Positions 1 to 7,187 of a DNA stretch of 64,000 bases are shown here, in pieces (positions within the stretch are counted from its first letter, which is position 1; each line of letters begins with the position of its first letter). The notes below the pieces were generated by a model that saw only the letters and a program-made list of their open reading frames with translations, ran no database searches and was not told the DNA's origin. The position numbers and the translations under genes were made by a program. The stretch comes from Xanthobacteraceae bacterium. Lineage in GTDB: Bacteria > Pseudomonadota > Alphaproteobacteria > Rhizobiales > Xanthobacteraceae. Location: NCBI GenBank assembly GCA_029266425.1, contig JAQSWY010000011.1, positions 1 through 64,000 of the forward strand. The letters are read 5' to 3'.

Positions 1-1
1 C

Positions 2-115
2 CAATGGATGAAGGGGGTGTTCCCCTGTTCCACCGGCCTTGTCGTCCCCGCGCTCGCCCGCCCGGAATGGGTGGTCGAGATCGAAGTCACCGCCGTCATC
101 CCCGATGAGGCCTGA
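2..115 (+). CDS. RidA/YjgF-family protein, C-terminal end (partial)
   Basis: The window opens inside a reading frame that runs to a TGA at 113-115. The 37 visible residues include STGLVVPALARPEW followed by VVEIEVTAVIP, which match the last two strands of the RidA/YjgF/TdcF fold, where a bulky residue precedes the conserved VEIE strand. RidA enzymes deaminate reactive enamine/imine intermediates. The stop lies 8 bp before the next ATG, so it is probably co-transcribed with the dehydroquinase-like gene. The start and most of the gene are outside the window, so the subfamily cannot be assigned. Confidence 0.6.
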   Translation, partial: QWMKGVFPCSTGLVVPALARPEWVVEIEVTAVIPDEA

Positions 116-123
116 GGTCGCCG

Positions 124-582
124 ATGAGTGACATACCCGCATCCCGACGGATCGAGATCATCAACGGGTCCAACACCAATCTTTATGGGCAGGATCCCGC
201 GGGCCCCTATGGCCACCTCACCCTGGCGAATATCGAGCAGCGCTGCCGCGAGCGTGCCGAGCGGTTCGGCTTCGCGCTCGGCTTTCGCCAATCGAACCAT
301 GAAGGCGTGCTGATCGACTGGATCCAGGAAGCTCGCGGCGCGGCTGAAGGCATCGTCATCAATGCCGGCAGCCTGTCCTATACCTCGATCGGCCTGCGCG
401 ACGCACTCGCCGCCTTTGCCGGGCCGATCTTCCAGGTCCATGTCAGCAATGTCTATCAGCGCGAGCCCTTCCGCCATCACTCCCCGCTCTCGGCGGTGGC
501 GACCGGCTGCATCGCCGGGCTCGGCCCCTATGGCTATGAGCTCGCCGTCGAGGCGATCGCGCTGCGGCTGGGGGAGGGTTGA
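124..582 (+). CDS. type II 3-dehydroquinate dehydratase-like protein (divergent AroQ paralog)
   Basis: A 152-residue protein, the normal length for type II dehydroquinase, the trimeric-dodecameric enzyme that dehydrates 3-dehydroquinate in the shikimate or quinate pathway. Family landmarks are an N-terminal NGSN (14-17), the lid tyrosine Y29 in PYG, FRQSNHEG (54-61), VINAG (78-82), the catalytic histidine H106 in VHVSN, and REPFRHHS (113-120). Departures are clear: the lid arginine normally just before E/D-P is Gln23, the Glu of the usual EVHxSN motif is Gln104, and the usual NPGAYTHTS reads NAGSLSYTS. It follows a RidA-like gene, which suggests a catabolic or accessory operon rather than core aromatic synthesis. 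Fold assignment is firm; activity is uncertain. Confidence 0.85.
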   Translation: MSDIPASRRIEIINGSNTNLYGQDPAGPYGHLTLANIEQRCRERAERFGFALGFRQSNHEGVLIDWIQEARGAAEGIVINAGSLSYTSIGLRDALAAFAGPIFQVHVSNVYQREPFRHHSPLSAVATGCIAGLGPYGYELAVEAIALRLGEG

Positions 583-609
583 GGCAGAGGTGAAGCCCCA
601 GCGGGCACC

Positions 610-1029
610 TCACAGCAGCGCCTGGAATTCGTGCAACTCGCCCTCATTGAGGTCGGACACCGCCCAGTACGTCATCCCCGCCTTGCTCCAGCCGAACACG
701 TTGAAGCCGTCGAGCTTGCCCGAATAGGACACGCTCGCTCCGCGATCCGAGGGCCAGACGAAGACGTTGATCCGATGCAGCCGGCGCTTATAGACGAGGG
801 CGGCGACGCGCTGGCCATCGACATAGTCCAGCCGTCCGCCAAACAGCTCGAAGCCCTCGGTCGAGAGGTTCCTGACCACGGGCGAATATTCCAGCCGTCC
901 GGCGAACCACAGCTTGACCGTCTGGGTGTCGAGCGAGGCGATCTGCACCGGATTGTCCTGCAAGAGGGAGCGCACATGGGCGGCGAGCACGTCGCGCGAC
1001 AGGGCGGCTTCCGCGTTCGAGCACTGCAT
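610..1029 (-). pseudogene. anti-sigma factor, C-terminal remnant (5'-truncated)
   Basis: About 139 residues read from an ATG at 1029. VKLWFAGRLEYSPVV, followed by a GGRLDY segment, VAALVYKRR and HRINVFVWP, are typical of the periplasmic part of ChrR/RsiW-like transmembrane anti-sigma factors. Such proteins are usually about 250 residues with an N-terminal zinc-binding anti-sigma domain and one membrane helix; neither is present here. The frame stays open further upstream but becomes Arg/Pro-rich and runs antisense into the neighbouring regulator. No partner ECF sigma gene is adjacent. It is best read as a decayed fragment; a short standalone secreted domain is less likely. Confidence 0.6.
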
Positions 1030-1124
1030 CCACGCCGATGCAGCCGCCGGCGAGCCAGCCGAACAGCGGTACCGGCTGACACCCCCTTGCCCGACCGCGC
1101 CGACTGTCTCTATCTGCCTTCCCC

Positions 1125-2096
1125 ATGAAAACGGTCGCGATCGTCGTCTTTCCCGGGGTGCAGGCGCTCGATGTCGCCGGGCCGCTCGACGTGTTCGCGG
1201 AGGCGAACGGATTTCTGCCTGAAGGGGTCGGCTACGAGGTCGTGGTGGTCGGTACCGAGGCCGGACCGTTCCGTGCCTCGAACGGCATGCGTATCGTTCC
1301 CGACCGAACGCTGGAGACGGCCGAGGGCCCGTTCGACATGGTGTTCGTCGCCGGCGGTCCGCTGCTGCCGGACGCCGTGCCGAGCGCGGCGCTGTCGGGC
1401 TGGCTGCGGCGCGAGGCCGAGCGGGCAGGGTGCTTCGGTTCGATCTGCACCGGCGCGTTCGCACTCGGCCATGCCGGGCTGCTCGACGGCAGGCGCGCGA
1501 CGACGCACTGGCAGAACGCCGAGGCGCTGGCGCGACGTTTTCCGGATGCGCGGATCGAGCGCGACCGGATCTTCCTGCGCGAGGGCAGGCTGGTGACCTC
1601 GGCCGGGGTCACCGCAGGGATCGATCTCGCGCTCGCTCTCGTCAACGAAGATCATGGCGCGGAAGTCGCCCTTGCCGTCGCCAAGCGCCTCGTTGTGGTG
1701 GCGCAGCGCCAGGGGGGGCAGTCGCAATTCAGTCCGCTGCTGAACCTGGTAGCGGACGATGCCTCGCCCATCGCCAAGGCGCAGGACTTCGTCCTCCGCA
1801 ATATCGGCAAGAGCATCAACGTGAAGCAGCTCGCCTCGGTCGCCGGCATGAGCGAGCGCAACTTCGCCCGGCTGTTCGTCGAGACCGCGAAGGTCACGCC
1901 GCATCAGTTCATCGAGCTTGCCCGCGTCGATATCGCCCGCAATCTGCTGGAGGCCGGCGACAAGCCGCTGAAGACGATCGCGCGCGATTGCGGTTTCGGC
2001 TCGCCCGACCGCATGCGCATCGTCTTCATGCGCCGGCTCGGCCTGACCCCGGTGCAGTACCGGGCCAGCTTTTCGCATGGCGCGGAGGCCGGCTGA
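1125..2096 (+). CDS. GlxA-family transcriptional regulator (DJ-1/PfpI domain + AraC HTH)
   Basis: A 323-residue two-domain regulator. Residues 3-165 form a DJ-1/PfpI (glutamine-amidotransferase-like) sensor with the nucleophile-elbow cysteine Cys108 in GSICTG. Residues about 215-315 carry the double helix-turn-helix of AraC/XylS regulators, with SINVKQLASVAGMSERNFARL as the first HTH region and a second around GDKPLKTIARDCGFGSPD. Members of this family sense small amines or ammonium-type compounds (GbdR, ArgR-like, FtrA/GlxA), but the ligand cannot be told here. It lies divergent to the anti-sigma remnant and 150 bp before formyl-CoA transferase, which it might regulate. Confidence 0.9.
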   Translation: MKTVAIVVFPGVQALDVAGPLDVFAEANGFLPEGVGYEVVVVGTEAGPFRASNGMRIVPDRTLETAEGPFDMVFVAGGPLLPDAVPSAALSGWLRREAERAGCFGSICTGAFALGHAGLLDGRRATTHWQNAEALARRFPDARIERDRIFLREGRLVTSAGVTAGIDLALALVNEDHGAEVALAVAKRLVVVAQRQGGQSQFSPLLNLVADDASPIAKAQDFVLRNIGKSINVKQLASVAGMSERNFARLFVETAKVTPHQFIELARVDIARNLLEAGDKPLKTIARDCGFGSPDRMRIVFMRRLGLTPVQYRASFSHGAEAG

Positions 2097-2207
2097 GCGA
2101 GCGCTCCGTCGGATTCTGCCAAATCGCAAACCGTTGCTGCCAAACTGTAATACCAGGGAGTGTGACAGCTTGTGCGGGCGCTGGCGCTTCGCAACTTGGG
2201 TCTGACA

Positions 2208-2224
2208 GCTCCTCGCTGAGGAGC
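2208..2224 (+). promoter_or_regulatory. leader hairpin and direct repeats before formyl-CoA transferase
   Basis: A perfect 7-bp inverted repeat GCTCCTC-GCT-GAGGAGC lies 24 bp before the start of the transferase gene and just upstream of its AAGGGAG Shine-Dalgarno. The 8-mer TGACAGCT occurs at 2163-2170 and again at 2203-2210, a 40-bp spacing. Either could be a regulator site. No matching regulator box is recognised. Confidence 0.35.
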
Positions 2225-2247
2225 CACCATCCCAAGGGAGCCACGCC

Positions 2248-3498
2248 ATGACCAAGCCGCTCGAAGGCATCAAGATCATCGACTTCACCCATGTCCAGGC
2301 CGGCCCAGCCTGCACGCAGATGCTCGCCTGGTTCGGCGCCGATGTGGTGAAGGTCGAGCGTCCCGGCGCTGGCGACGTCACCCGCACCCAGTTGCGCCAT
2401 GTGAAGGACGCCGACGCGCTCTACTTCACCATGCTGAACTCCAACAAGAAGTCGCTCACCCTCGACACCAAGACCCAAAAGGGCAAGGAGGTGCTGGAGC
2501 GGCTGATCCGCGAGTCCGATGTGCTGGTGGAGAACTTCGCCCCTGGCGCGCTCGATCGCATGGGCTTCACCTGGGAGCGCATCAACGAATTGAACCCCGG
2601 AATGATCGTCGCCTCGGTGAAGGGCTTCTCCGATGGCCATCATTACGAGGACCTGAAGGTCTATGAGAATGTCGCGCAATGCGCCGGCGGGGCTGCCTCC
2701 ACTACCGGCTTCTGGGACGGCCCGCCGACGGTGAGCGGCGCGGCGCTGGGCGACAGCAACACCGGCATGCACCTCGCCATCGGCATCCTCACGGCGCTGC
2801 ACCAGAAGAACAAGACCGGCAAGGGCCAGAAGGTGGCGGTCTCGATGCAGGATTCGGTGCTGAACCTCTGCCGGGTGAAGCTGCGCGACCAGCAGCGGCT
2901 CGAGGCGGTCGGCTATCTTGAGGAATACCCGCAATATCCGCATGGCGAATTCGGCGATGTGGTTCCGCGCGGCGGCAATGCCGGCGGCGGCGGCCAGCCC
3001 GGCTGGGTACTGAAGTGCAAAGGCTGGGAGACCGATCCGAACGCCTATATCTACTTCACCATCCAGAGCCACGCCTGGACGAATGTCTGCAAGGCGCTGG
3101 GCCGCGAGGAATGGATCGAGGACCCGGCCTACAACACCCCGATCGCCCGCCAGGACAAGATCTTCGACATCTTCGCGGTGATCGAGGAATGGCTGGCCGA
3201 CAAGACCAAGTTCGAAGCTATCGACATATTGCGCACGTTCGACATTCCGTGCGCGCCGGTGCTGTCGATGAAGGAGATCGCCAACGATCCCTCGCTGCGC
3301 AAGAGCGGCACCATTGTCGAAGTCGCCCATCCGACGCTCGGCAAATATCTGACTGTCGGCAGCCCGATCAAGTTCTCGGACATGGACGTCGAAGTCACCG
3401 CCTCGCCGCTGCTCGGGCAGCACACTAACGAGATACTGAGCGGCCTCGGCTATAACCAGCAGGAGATCGCCGAGCTGCACGACGAGAAGGCGGTGTGA
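2248..3498 (+). CDS. frc: formyl-CoA:oxalate CoA-transferase
   Basis: A 416-residue class III CoA-transferase, the same length as E. coli Frc (YfdW). It moves CoA from formyl-CoA to oxalate, the entry step of oxalate degradation in the cytoplasm. Visible landmarks are HVQAGP with Gln17, the catalytic aspartate Asp169 in ALGDSNTG, which forms aspartyl-CoA anhydrides, and the glycine loop GGGGQ (246-250) that closes over the active site. The start has a good AAGGGAG ribosome site. The usual partner, oxalyl-CoA decarboxylase (oxc), is not next to it. The gene stands alone, with a repeat-filled gap downstream. Confidence 0.92.
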   Translation: MTKPLEGIKIIDFTHVQAGPACTQMLAWFGADVVKVERPGAGDVTRTQLRHVKDADALYFTMLNSNKKSLTLDTKTQKGKEVLERLIRESDVLVENFAPGALDRMGFTWERINELNPGMIVASVKGFSDGHHYEDLKVYENVAQCAGGAASTTGFWDGPPTVSGAALGDSNTGMHLAIGILTALHQKNKTGKGQKVAVSMQDSVLNLCRVKLRDQQRLEAVGYLEEYPQYPHGEFGDVVPRGGNAGGGGQPGWVLKCKGWETDPNAYIYFTIQSHAWTNVCKALGREEWIEDPAYNTPIARQDKIFDIFAVIEEWLADKTKFEAIDILRTFDIPCAPVLSMKEIANDPSLRKSGTIVEVAHPTLGKYLTVGSPIKFSDMDVEVTASPLLGQHTNEILSGLGYNQQEIAELHDEKAV

Positions 3499-3510
3499 CG
3501 TCTGGGGCAA

Positions 3511-3683
3511 CGTCATCCCGAGAACCTGACCGAAAACTCTAGGGCGTCGTCATCTCCGGCCTAGCGCCGGGGACCTCGATTCCTGACGGTGCATCAGAGA
3601 ACGTCATGGCCCGGCTTGTCCCGGCCATCCACGGTTGGTCATTCGTCGCGAGCATGGATCCCCGGGACAACCCCGGGGGTGAC
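3511..3683. repeat. composite dispersed palindromic repeat (families R2 + R1)
   Basis: The intergenic region 3499-3862 holds two joined repeat modules. 3511-3602 begins CGTCATCCCGAGAACCTGAC and contains a CCGGCCTAGCGCCGG palindrome; it matches 36177-36298. 3603-3683 is an R1 copy with GTCATGGCC...GGCCATCCACG and a complementary GGATCCCCGGGACA...GTGAC end. R1 relatives occur at 10331, 16782, 53962 and 56509. These look like short non-coding, non-autonomous palindromic elements. Confidence 0.75.
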
Positions 3684-3830
3684 GATTGTCTGGACGGATT
3701 GAACAGACGTGATCGCAGCGGGTTAAAGTATTTGTTCCGTGTCCATCCGCGATGGCGCGGCGGTATTCGTCGCACAATTGGCAGAAATAGACGTTCTACT
3801 TTCATTGAAGCCGTGGGCTGCCAGTAGGAT

Positions 3831-3856
3831 GCTCCGTTAACCTCAATTGACGGAGC
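3831..3856 (+). promoter_or_regulatory. hairpin covering the ribosome-binding site of the HD-domain gene
   Basis: GCTCCGT (3831-3837) pairs perfectly with ACGGAGC (3850-3856). The stem extends inward by T-G, A-T and A-T pairs, leaving a 6-nt loop. The right arm contains ACGGAG, the only Shine-Dalgarno-like sequence before the ATG at 3863, so folding would hide it. Confidence 0.5.
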
Positions 3857-3862
3857 AAATCC

Positions 3863-4504
3863 ATGTCGACGAGCATTGGCGGCATCAGCATTCCCGACAG
3901 CAAGCTGGCGCGGGAGGTGACGGAACTGGTCCGCGACACCGCGCCCGCGCTGCTGTTCCACCATTCGAGCCGCGTCTATTATTTCGGCGCCCTCGCTGGT
4001 CGCCATCGCGGCCTGAAGTTCGACGCTGAGCTGCTCTATGCCGGCGCCATGTTCCACGACATGGGACTGCTGCACCAGCACAGCAGCCCGCACGAGCGCT
4101 TCGAGGTCGATGGTGCCAATGCCGCGCGGGACTTCCTGCGCAGTCATGGCATCGCGCAGGCGGATATCGAGACGGTGTGGACCGCAATCGCCTTGCACAC
4201 CACCCCCGGCATTCCCCAGCACATGCACCCGGTGGTGGCGCTGGTCACCGCCGGCGTCGAGATGGATGTCCTCGGTTTGACGTACCGCGAATACAGCGAG
4301 GCCGAGCGCGAAGCCGTGGTCCACGCCCATCCGCGCACGCCGCACTTCAAGGAGGACATCATCCAAGCCTTCTATGACGGCATCCGGCACAAGCCGGAAA
4401 CCACCTTCGGCAACGTGAAAGCCGATGTGGTGGCCGACAAGGACCCGTCTTTCCGACGCGGCAATTTCTGCGGCGTCATTCGTGGCTCCGCCTGGGCGGA
4501 TTGA
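3863..4504 (+). CDS. HD-domain protein (putative metal-dependent phosphohydrolase/hydratase-like)
   Basis: A 213-residue protein with an HD-fold metal site: HH (33-34), the HD doublet H65-D66 in AMFHDMGLL, H112 in ALHTTPG and an acidic residue near D135. The layout resembles small HD proteins related to cyanamide hydratase and unassigned metal hydrolases rather than RelA/SpoT or dGTPases. No signal peptide or extra domain is seen. It is flanked by repeats upstream and by a convergent regulator gene whose stop is immediately adjacent (4505). The start ATG follows an ACGGAG site that lies in a hairpin. Substrate unknown. Confidence 0.8.
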   Translation: MSTSIGGISIPDSKLAREVTELVRDTAPALLFHHSSRVYYFGALAGRHRGLKFDAELLYAGAMFHDMGLLHQHSSPHERFEVDGANAARDFLRSHGIAQADIETVWTAIALHTTPGIPQHMHPVVALVTAGVEMDVLGLTYREYSEAEREAVVHAHPRTPHFKEDIIQAFYDGIRHKPETTFGNVKADVVADKDPSFRRGNFCGVIRGSAWAD

Positions 4505-6037
4505 CTATTCGAGGCCTGCCTCGTGCAACGCGTCCAGCATATGCGTCCTGTCCGCACGGTCGCGGTAAAGCTCGAAGATGCGCCAGCGCGTGAGGTCGAG
4601 GTGGGGAAGCCGGCTCCGCAGCTCCGAGATCAGGCCTCTGGCTTCCCCGCGATCATCGAGGCGAACAAACGTGGCGGCGAGCCACACATGGCCGAGCGCG
4701 CCGTGCGGCCCGCGCCTGATGCATTCCTTGAGCGGCGCTACGGCTTCCTCGTAGCGCCGCAGCATAAAGAGCGAATGTCCCTGGATGGCGTGGACATGAG
4801 AGGGGTGGAATGGATCGAGCCGCGCCTGCGCCTGCAGCAGATCGAGGGCGCGGATCGGCTCGCCGGCAAAATTGAGGACGGCCGGAAAATGGAGGTCCGA
4901 GAAGTTCGGGTTCAACACCATCGACCGCTCGAACTCCCGGATCGCGTTGTCGAGCTGGCCCATCCAGAAATACGCCCAGCCGAGGCGCGCTCGCGCGAAC
5001 GGCAGGTTCGGGTCGAGGCTGACCGCCCGGGCGGCCATCTCGTACCCTCGTCGCAACAATTCCGGATCGCCGCATGCCGATGTGGTCGGATCAGCGTGCG
5101 CACGGAGCAATGTGAGCGAGAGCCGGGCACAGATGCGCGCATCGTGCGGATCGGCTGCGTAGGCCGCCTCGAACAGCCGGCGGGCCTCGGCGAGATGGCT
5201 CGGAATCCACGTCTTCTCCAGCTCCCGCCAGGCGTGGTCGCCCTGCATCATCAGATCATAGGTGGACCATGATGAGCGCGGCTGCCCGGCGATGCGCTCT
5301 TCTTCGGCGGCACCGAGATGGGCGACGACGATGCGCACGATGGCCCGCACGATCTCGTCCTGCACGGCGAAGATATCATTCACCGTCCGGTCGAACCGCT
5401 CACTCCAGCGCTGCACTCCGGTCCGTGCATCGATCAGCCGCGCCGTGATCCGAAGCTGGTTTGCAAACCGGCGTACGCTCCCCTCGACGACATGGCGGAC
5501 GCCGAGTTGCTTCGCGACCTCACGGATATCGACCGCGCGGCCCTTGTAACTGAAGGATGAGCTGCGGGCGATGACCGAGAGTTGCGAGAAGTACGACAGA
5601 TTGTTGATGATATCTTCAGTGAGACCGTCGCCGAGATAGTCCTGGGTGGCGTCGCCGCTGAGATTGGCGAAGGGGAGAACCGCAATAGTGGGTCCTTCAG
5701 GCAATGGATGGATGCGGCCGTCCGCCGGCGCCTCGCTGACGTCCGGAACAAGGACATAGCCGCGCTTCGGCACGGTCTTGATGATAAGCTGCTCGCTGTC
5801 CCGCAGAGCGGCGCGCACGTCGCTAATGCACTGCGTGAGAGATTCCTCCGTCACCGAAATCCCCGGCCAGACCGCATCGAGCAGGTCGTCGCGGGAGACC
5901 ATGCGGCCCGCGTCGTCGATCAGTCGCTGCAGCACTTGGAGACTTTTCGGCCGGAGGGCCACTTCGTCAAGCCCGTTGCTCAGTACGCCGCGCTCTCCAT
6001 CGAGCGTCCAGCCGCCGAAGACATAACGCCGCTTCAT
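4505..6037 (-). CDS. winged-helix transcriptional regulator with TolB-like and TPR domains
   Basis: A 510-residue protein. Residues 1-100 form an OmpR/CadC-type winged helix (VSRDDLLDAVWPGISVTEES, then a VPKRGYVL wing). Residues about 115-250 form the TolB-like amino-terminal fold often found in proteins annotated as adenylate-cyclase-like, with IAVLPFANLSGD and YLGDGLTEDIINNLS. The remainder is TPR-like helical repeats. There is no cyclase catalytic domain and no obvious membrane helix, so it is probably a cytoplasmic DNA-binding regulator with protein or ligand-sensing repeats. It is divergent from the Bug receptor/methyltransferase pair, and three 13-bp direct repeats lie in the shared promoter region. 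Confidence 0.88.
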   Translation of the reverse strand: MKRRYVFGGWTLDGERGVLSNGLDEVALRPKSLQVLQRLIDDAGRMVSRDDLLDAVWPGISVTEESLTQCISDVRAALRDSEQLIIKTVPKRGYVLVPDVSEAPADGRIHPLPEGPTIAVLPFANLSGDATQDYLGDGLTEDIINNLSYFSQLSVIARSSSFSYKGRAVDIREVAKQLGVRHVVEGSVRRFANQLRITARLIDARTGVQRWSERFDRTVNDIFAVQDEIVRAIVRIVVAHLGAAEEERIAGQPRSSWSTYDLMMQGDHAWRELEKTWIPSHLAEARRLFEAAYAADPHDARICARLSLTLLRAHADPTTSACGDPELLRRGYEMAARAVSLDPNLPFARARLGWAYFWMGQLDNAIREFERSMVLNPNFSDLHFPAVLNFAGEPIRALDLLQAQARLDPFHPSHVHAIQGHSLFMLRRYEEAVAPLKECIRRGPHGALGHVWLAATFVRLDDRGEARGLISELRSRLPHLDLTRWRIFELYRDRADRTHMLDALHEAGLE

Positions 6038-6109
6038 GGCACCCAGCCTCGCCGATCGCCTTGGGGTTCCGATGCGGTTTTGATAAGAATTTCAGGTTTC
6101 CTTCAGGCC

Positions 6110-6148
6110 AAGTCAAACTGGCAAGGCAAACTTGCAAGCCAAACTGAT
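6110..6148. promoter_or_regulatory. three tandem 13-bp direct repeats, candidate operator
   Basis: Units AAGTCAAACTGGC (6110-6122), AAGGCAAACTTGC (6123-6135) and AAGCCAAACTGAT (6136-6148) are contiguous and share AAGNCAAACT. They sit in the 177-bp divergent region between the winged-helix regulator (start 6037) and the Bug receptor (start 6215). OmpR-type winged helices commonly bind short tandem direct repeats, so the adjacent regulator is the obvious candidate to bind here. Confidence 0.55.
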
Positions 6149-6214
6149 CAGATGGAGATCTTGCCGACTTTGGCTGTCGACAAGATCCGGTCCGGCAAGG
6201 AGCAAGACAAACCC

Positions 6215-7186
6215 ATGTTGCGACTCCCGCTTTCGCTTATGGGCGTCGTTTTCCTCGTCCTCGGATCGATCATTTCCGCGACGGGCCAGGACTATCCCCT
6301 CAGGCCGGTCCGGATCGTGCTGCCGGTGCCGGCCGGCACAGCGCTGGACGTCGTCACGCGGATGATCGGCGACCATTTGGCTGAGCAGCTCGGGCAACGG
6401 GTCATCGTCGAGAACCGGGCGGGAGCCAATGGCCTGCGCGCGGTCCAGGCGGTTGCCTCGTCGGCGTCGGACGGCTACACGCTGCTGGGCGGGGCCTCCT
6501 CGATATGGACGCTTCCGATGGCGTCGAAGGATGCGCCGCCCGCCGTCGATCGGGGATTCCGACAGGTCGCGCTGATAAGCGGGCCGGCGCCGATGTATCT
6601 CGCGGTATCGCCGCGCCTCGGCATCGGCACCTTCGCGGAATTCGTCGCCCTGGCCAGGGCAAAGCCCGGCGGTCTGGTGGTCGGCACCAATGCCGCCGGC
6701 ACGCTGCCGCACTTCGCCGGCCTGGCGCTTGCGAAGAGCGCGGACATCCCGCTCAATATCGTGCCGTATAATGAGGGCGGCACCGTTGCCGCCGTCGCCG
6801 ATATCAGGGGCGGCCACATCGACGCGACGATCGAGGCGATCTTTGGCCTGCGCGGCGCACTGCAGTCCGGCGACCTCATACTGGCCGGCGTCATGTCCAA
6901 GGGCACGGACCCGCTCCATCCCGAACTGCCGATCGTCGCCGCGACGATCCCCGGCTTCAGCGCCGTCGGGTTCATGACGTTGGCGGCGCCGGCCGGCGTG
7001 CCGGATGCCGTCGTCGCCCGCCTCAATGCGGCGATCCGGAATGCGCTCGAGGCGCCCGCCGTCCGCCAGCGCTTCGCCGAACTCGGCATTCCGCGGCAGA
7101 TCATGACGCCCGGCGAGGTCGAGGTCTTTGTCGCTGCGGAGCGGGACCATTGGCGCCCGATCGTCCGGGAATTCGAGGCGAAGTGA
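6215..7186 (+). CDS. Bug-family tripartite tricarboxylate transporter substrate-binding protein
   Basis: A 323-residue exported solute-binding protein (TctC/Bug family). The start at 6215 has an AAGGAG site and gives an N-terminal signal peptide (MLRLPLSLMGVVFLVLGS...), cleaved before QDYPLRPVRIVLP, the typical mature start. Landmarks are VENRAGANG, SDGYTLL, LVVGTNAAGTLPH and the C-terminal APAGVP...RLNAAI. Bug proteins bind carboxylated compounds in the periplasm for TctAB permeases, or act as orphan sensors. No tctA or tctB is nearby; the next gene is a methyltransferase starting 1 nt after this stop. The frame is open further upstream, but that region belongs antisense to the regulator. 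Confidence 0.88.
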   Translation: MLRLPLSLMGVVFLVLGSIISATGQDYPLRPVRIVLPVPAGTALDVVTRMIGDHLAEQLGQRVIVENRAGANGLRAVQAVASSASDGYTLLGGASSIWTLPMASKDAPPAVDRGFRQVALISGPAPMYLAVSPRLGIGTFAEFVALARAKPGGLVVGTNAAGTLPHFAGLALAKSADIPLNIVPYNEGGTVAAVADIRGGHIDATIEAIFGLRGALQSGDLILAGVMSKGTDPLHPELPIVAATIPGFSAVGFMTLAAPAGVPDAVVARLNAAIRNALEAPAVRQRFAELGIPRQIMTPGEVEVFVAAERDHWRPIVREFEAK

Positions 7187-7187
7187 C

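Noticed and set aside
1030-1464. N-terminal extension of the anti-sigma remnant
   Set aside because: The extra residues are Arg/Pro-rich, antisense to the GlxA-type gene, and contain no zinc domain or membrane helix.
5582-6214. Upstream extension of the Bug receptor frame
   Set aside because: It runs antisense through the winged-helix regulator. The ATG at 6215 has an AAGGAG site and gives a proper signal peptide.
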